Source: Actinomycetota bacterium (GTDB lineage: Bacteria > Actinomycetota > Acidimicrobiia > Acidimicrobiales > RAAP-2). From it: a DNA stretch of 64,000 nucleotides. Below are positions 62,198 through 64,000 of the stretch, piece after piece; the first letter of the stretch is position 1; each line of letters starts with the position of its first letter. The stretch covers positions 62,001 to 126,000 of the forward strand of contig JAJPJD010000006.1 of assembly GCA_021324355.1 (NCBI GenBank), in the 5' to 3' direction. The notes beneath the pieces are model-generated. The model had not been told where the DNA came from. It worked only from the letters and a program-made list of their open reading frames with translations, and made no database searches. The translations under genes and the position numbers were made by a program.

Positions 62198-63139
62198 ATG
62201 GACGCCGCAACCCCCGACCAGGGCGGCCCCGACCCACTCGAGTGGGTCCTTCGGACCGGAGCGAGCCTGACCACGGCTCCGTTGCGAATGCTCACCAGCG
62301 TGGCGTCGCCCCTCCGTGAGGATCTCGGCCGAAGCGTCCGCCACTCCTTCGGGCTGTCAGTCGCACCGCCCCGGCCGCACGTCATGGATCCCGAGAGCGC
62401 TTACGTGCATCCCGACAGCGTGGTGCGGGCCGTTCACCGTGACCTTGGGCCGATGATGATTGGTGGCTGGGCCGCGCTCATGCTCCAAGCACTCCATCCC
62501 CTGGCCATGGCCGGGGTCGCCGATCACTCCTCGTACGAAGAGGACCCCATTGGTCGTCTCCGCAGGACCGCGCATTTCGTCGCGGTGACCACGTTCGGCA
62601 CGACCAGTGAAGCTCGAGCTGCGATCCGCCACGTCCAAGCGGTCCATCGGCGAGTGCACGGCGTGGCGCCGGATGGACGGCCATACTCGGCTGACGACCC
62701 CGAGCTGCTCACCTGGGTCCATGCAGCCGAGATGTACTGCTTCTTGGAGTCGACCCAGCGCTTCGGCGCCCGCAGACTGACTCCCGAGGAGTGCGACGCC
62801 TACTATCGGGAGACGGCTCCAGTCGCCCTCGAGCTCGGCGCCACCTGGGTCCCGACATCGGTCCAGGAGATGGAGTCGTACCTGCTGCGCATGCAGCCCG
62901 AGCTCTATGCGGGTCCTCAGGCAAAGGTGGCACGCGACTTCCTGTTGCGTGGTGTCGCCCGCAAGCCCGAGGACCGGGCCGTGTACTCGCTCATCGCAGC
63001 CGCTGGAACCACCATCCTCCCTCGATGGGCCAGGGCCCGGTACGGGATCCCCCGGACCACCTTGCTCGACGTCGCGGTTACAGCACCGGCCCGGCTCTTT
63101 TGTGCTTGCGTTCGATGGGCCGTCCCGCCTCGGCAGTGA
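62198..63139 (+). CDS. MpaB-family oxygenase (DUF2236)
   Basis: A 313-residue protein of the DUF2236/MpaB family, related to the fungal enzyme that cleaves the prenyl side chain in mycophenolic acid synthesis and to rubber oxygenase Lcp (heme-dependent). Conserved segments: ALMLQALHPLAMAGVADHSS and RRTAHFVAVTTFGT, with His residues suited to heme or metal binding. ATG at 62198; upstream frame extension is doubtful. The substrate is unknown. Confidence 0.82.
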   Translation: MDAATPDQGGPDPLEWVLRTGASLTTAPLRMLTSVASPLREDLGRSVRHSFGLSVAPPRPHVMDPESAYVHPDSVVRAVHRDLGPMMIGGWAALMLQALHPLAMAGVADHSSYEEDPIGRLRRTAHFVAVTTFGTTSEARAAIRHVQAVHRRVHGVAPDGRPYSADDPELLTWVHAAEMYCFLESTQRFGARRLTPEECDAYYRETAPVALELGATWVPTSVQEMESYLLRMQPELYAGPQAKVARDFLLRGVARKPEDRAVYSLIAAAGTTILPRWARARYGIPRTTLLDVAVTAPARLFCACVRWAVPPRQ

Positions 63140-63144
63140 CCGGG

Positions 63145-63885
63145 TCAGCGAACCAGCCTGAAACCTCCGTCGAGCACAAGCACCTCGCCGGTCAGGTAGG
63201 GAGACTCGGCCAGGAATAGGACCACATCGGCCACATCGTCGGCGGTCGCAGCTCGGCGCATTGGCGCCACCTGGGCATACTGCTCGAAGCTCCCTTCCCA
63301 GTTCTCGGTGCGCGGCGTGTCGACCAGCACAGGCGCGACCGCGTTCACCCGCACGTCGGGACCGAGCACTCGGGCCACCAGCTCTGTCATGTGGTTCGTT
63401 GCCGCCTTCGACGTCGCGTATGGAAGGGAGCTGCCGGTCTGGCGGATCCCCGCGATCGAGGTGATGTTGACCACTGATCCCTTGGTCTGTGCCAACGCCT
63501 GTGCAGCAGCCACCGTGAGCGCCCACACACCGAAAACATTGACCGCGAAGACCTCCCGCCAGACCTCGAGCGTCGCGTCCTTCAGGTTTTGGTGCGGAAT
63601 CACCGGTCCCGTGCCAGCGTTGTTCACTAGGACGTCCAAGCGCCCCCAACGCTCCAATGCACGCTCGACCAGCATCGAGCACTGGTCCTCGTCGCCCACG
63701 TCGGCCTGGACATAGATGGCGTCGGGCAGGGAGGCGGCTACGGCCTGGCCGGCTTCGACCGAGCGCGACGAGTTGACCAAGACCGACGCGCCGCGCTCGC
63801 CAAACCGCCGCGCCACCGCTGCTCCAATACCGCTCGACGAGCCGGTGACCAGCACCACCCGTCCGTCCCACGACCGTTCGCTCAT
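63145..63885 (-). CDS. Short-chain dehydrogenase/reductase
   Basis: A 246-residue Rossmann-fold oxidoreductase. Cofactor motif TGSSSGIG lies at 14-21, NNAG at about 87, and the catalytic Ser in ITSIAG, Tyr and Lys in LPYATSKAA. The C-terminal GEVLVLDGGFRLVR is standard. The ATG at 63885 overlaps the stop of the epimerase gene (ATGA), which supports it over the ATG at 63903. Converges on the MpaB-type gene. Confidence 0.92.
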   Translation of the reverse strand: MSERSWDGRVVLVTGSSSGIGAAVARRFGERGASVLVNSSRSVEAGQAVAASLPDAIYVQADVGDEDQCSMLVERALERWGRLDVLVNNAGTGPVIPHQNLKDATLEVWREVFAVNVFGVWALTVAAAQALAQTKGSVVNITSIAGIRQTGSSLPYATSKAATNHMTELVARVLGPDVRVNAVAPVLVDTPRTENWEGSFEQYAQVAPMRRAATADDVADVVLFLAESPYLTGEVLVLDGGFRLVR

Positions 63886-64000
63886 CGCGCCACCATCCCC
63901 CATGCTCCTTCCCAGCGCTGCCCTGGCTCGAGGATGATCAGCCCCCGCCCCGAGCGCAACGCGTCCGGTGGGCAGGTCATCGGCTCGATCGCCACCGCAC
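63882..64000 (-). CDS. Aldose 1-epimerase-like protein (3' end only)
   Basis: The C-terminal 38 residues of a gene that continues beyond the right edge. The frame reads VAIEPMTCPPDALRSGRGLI and then ILEPGQRWEGAWGM, the closing segment of aldose 1-epimerases (mutarotases). The TGA at 63884-63882 overlaps the start of the short-chain dehydrogenase gene, so the two form an operon. Too short for more. Confidence 0.75.
   Translation of the reverse strand, partial: AVAIEPMTCPPDALRSGRGLIILEPGQRWEGAWGMVAR

Overview
The window is visibly very GC-rich (roughly 70%), with GTG/TTG starts, short intergenic gaps and many ATGA/TGATG overlaps. A mycothiol-dependent (MDMPI-type) enzyme, a DUF5679-type protein, a SCO/CtaG copper set and the mreBCD-mrdA / radical-SAM pair / RNase E-G order all point to a high-GC actinobacterium. 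My best guess from memory is the Acidimicrobiia. No 16S or other direct taxonomic marker is present. There is no CRISPR array and no prophage.

Layout. (1) 1-9743, minus strand: mreB-mreC-mreD-mrdA (rod-shape wall synthesis), an amidohydrolase, a B12-binding radical SAM protein with its DUF2344 partner, and the 5' part of an RNase E/G gene that runs off the left edge. (2) 9986-17200: a MetE-like zinc methyltransferase facing the protein-quality cluster tig-clpP-clpX-folC-ndk, then an MDMPI-like protein. (3) 17376-28193: small zinc-ribbon protein, tRNA-Pro, DedA, and a run of soluble metabolic or accessory genes (serine hydrolase, dienelactone hydrolase, enoyl-CoA hydratase, acyl-CoA dehydrogenase, HAD dehalogenase, nitroreductase, LacI regulator, thioesterase, phosphoribosyltransferase, Ada-AlkA repair protein). 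(4) 28310-31419: CcdA, an unusual SCO-TlpA fusion, and CtaG, a copper/thiol module for respiratory oxidase assembly.

(5) 32751-40108 is the most interesting part. Six tightly coupled genes encode a complete HyfB/C/E/F-type proton-pumping membrane arm plus a NuoCD-type large subunit and a ferredoxin-NuoB-type small subunit. The large subunit has lost all four cysteines that would hold a [NiFe] centre. The small subunit has lost all four ligands of the proximal (N2-type) cluster and keeps only one ferredoxin-like [4Fe-4S] motif. This is an energy-converting-hydrogenase-related (Ehr-type) complex that cannot be a hydrogenase and whose redox reaction is unknown.

(6) 40146-52252: a GT39 glycosyltransferase, a secreted S15-type hydrolase, a metal-binding-looking protein divergent from a TetR regulator, an esterase, a LuxR regulator fused to a nucleophile-less alpha/beta-hydrolase domain, and a long Baeyer-Villiger monooxygenase between tRNA-Arg and tRNA-His, next to a possible transposase relic. 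(7) 52259-57778: a branched-chain-amino-acid-type ABC importer (lipoprotein, fused LivHM permease, LivG, LivF) with a class III nucleotidyl cyclase-YHS fusion as its last gene. (8) 57920-64000: aldo/keto reductase, aldehyde dehydrogenase, tRNA-Lys, a DUF4232 lipoprotein, a PPOX-type flavoprotein, an MpaB-type oxygenase, a short-chain dehydrogenase, and the 3' end of an aldose 1-epimerase gene at the right edge.

All product names come from motif recognition and recalled family knowledge, not database searches. Start codons are judged from Shine-Dalgarno-like sequences, overlaps and family length.
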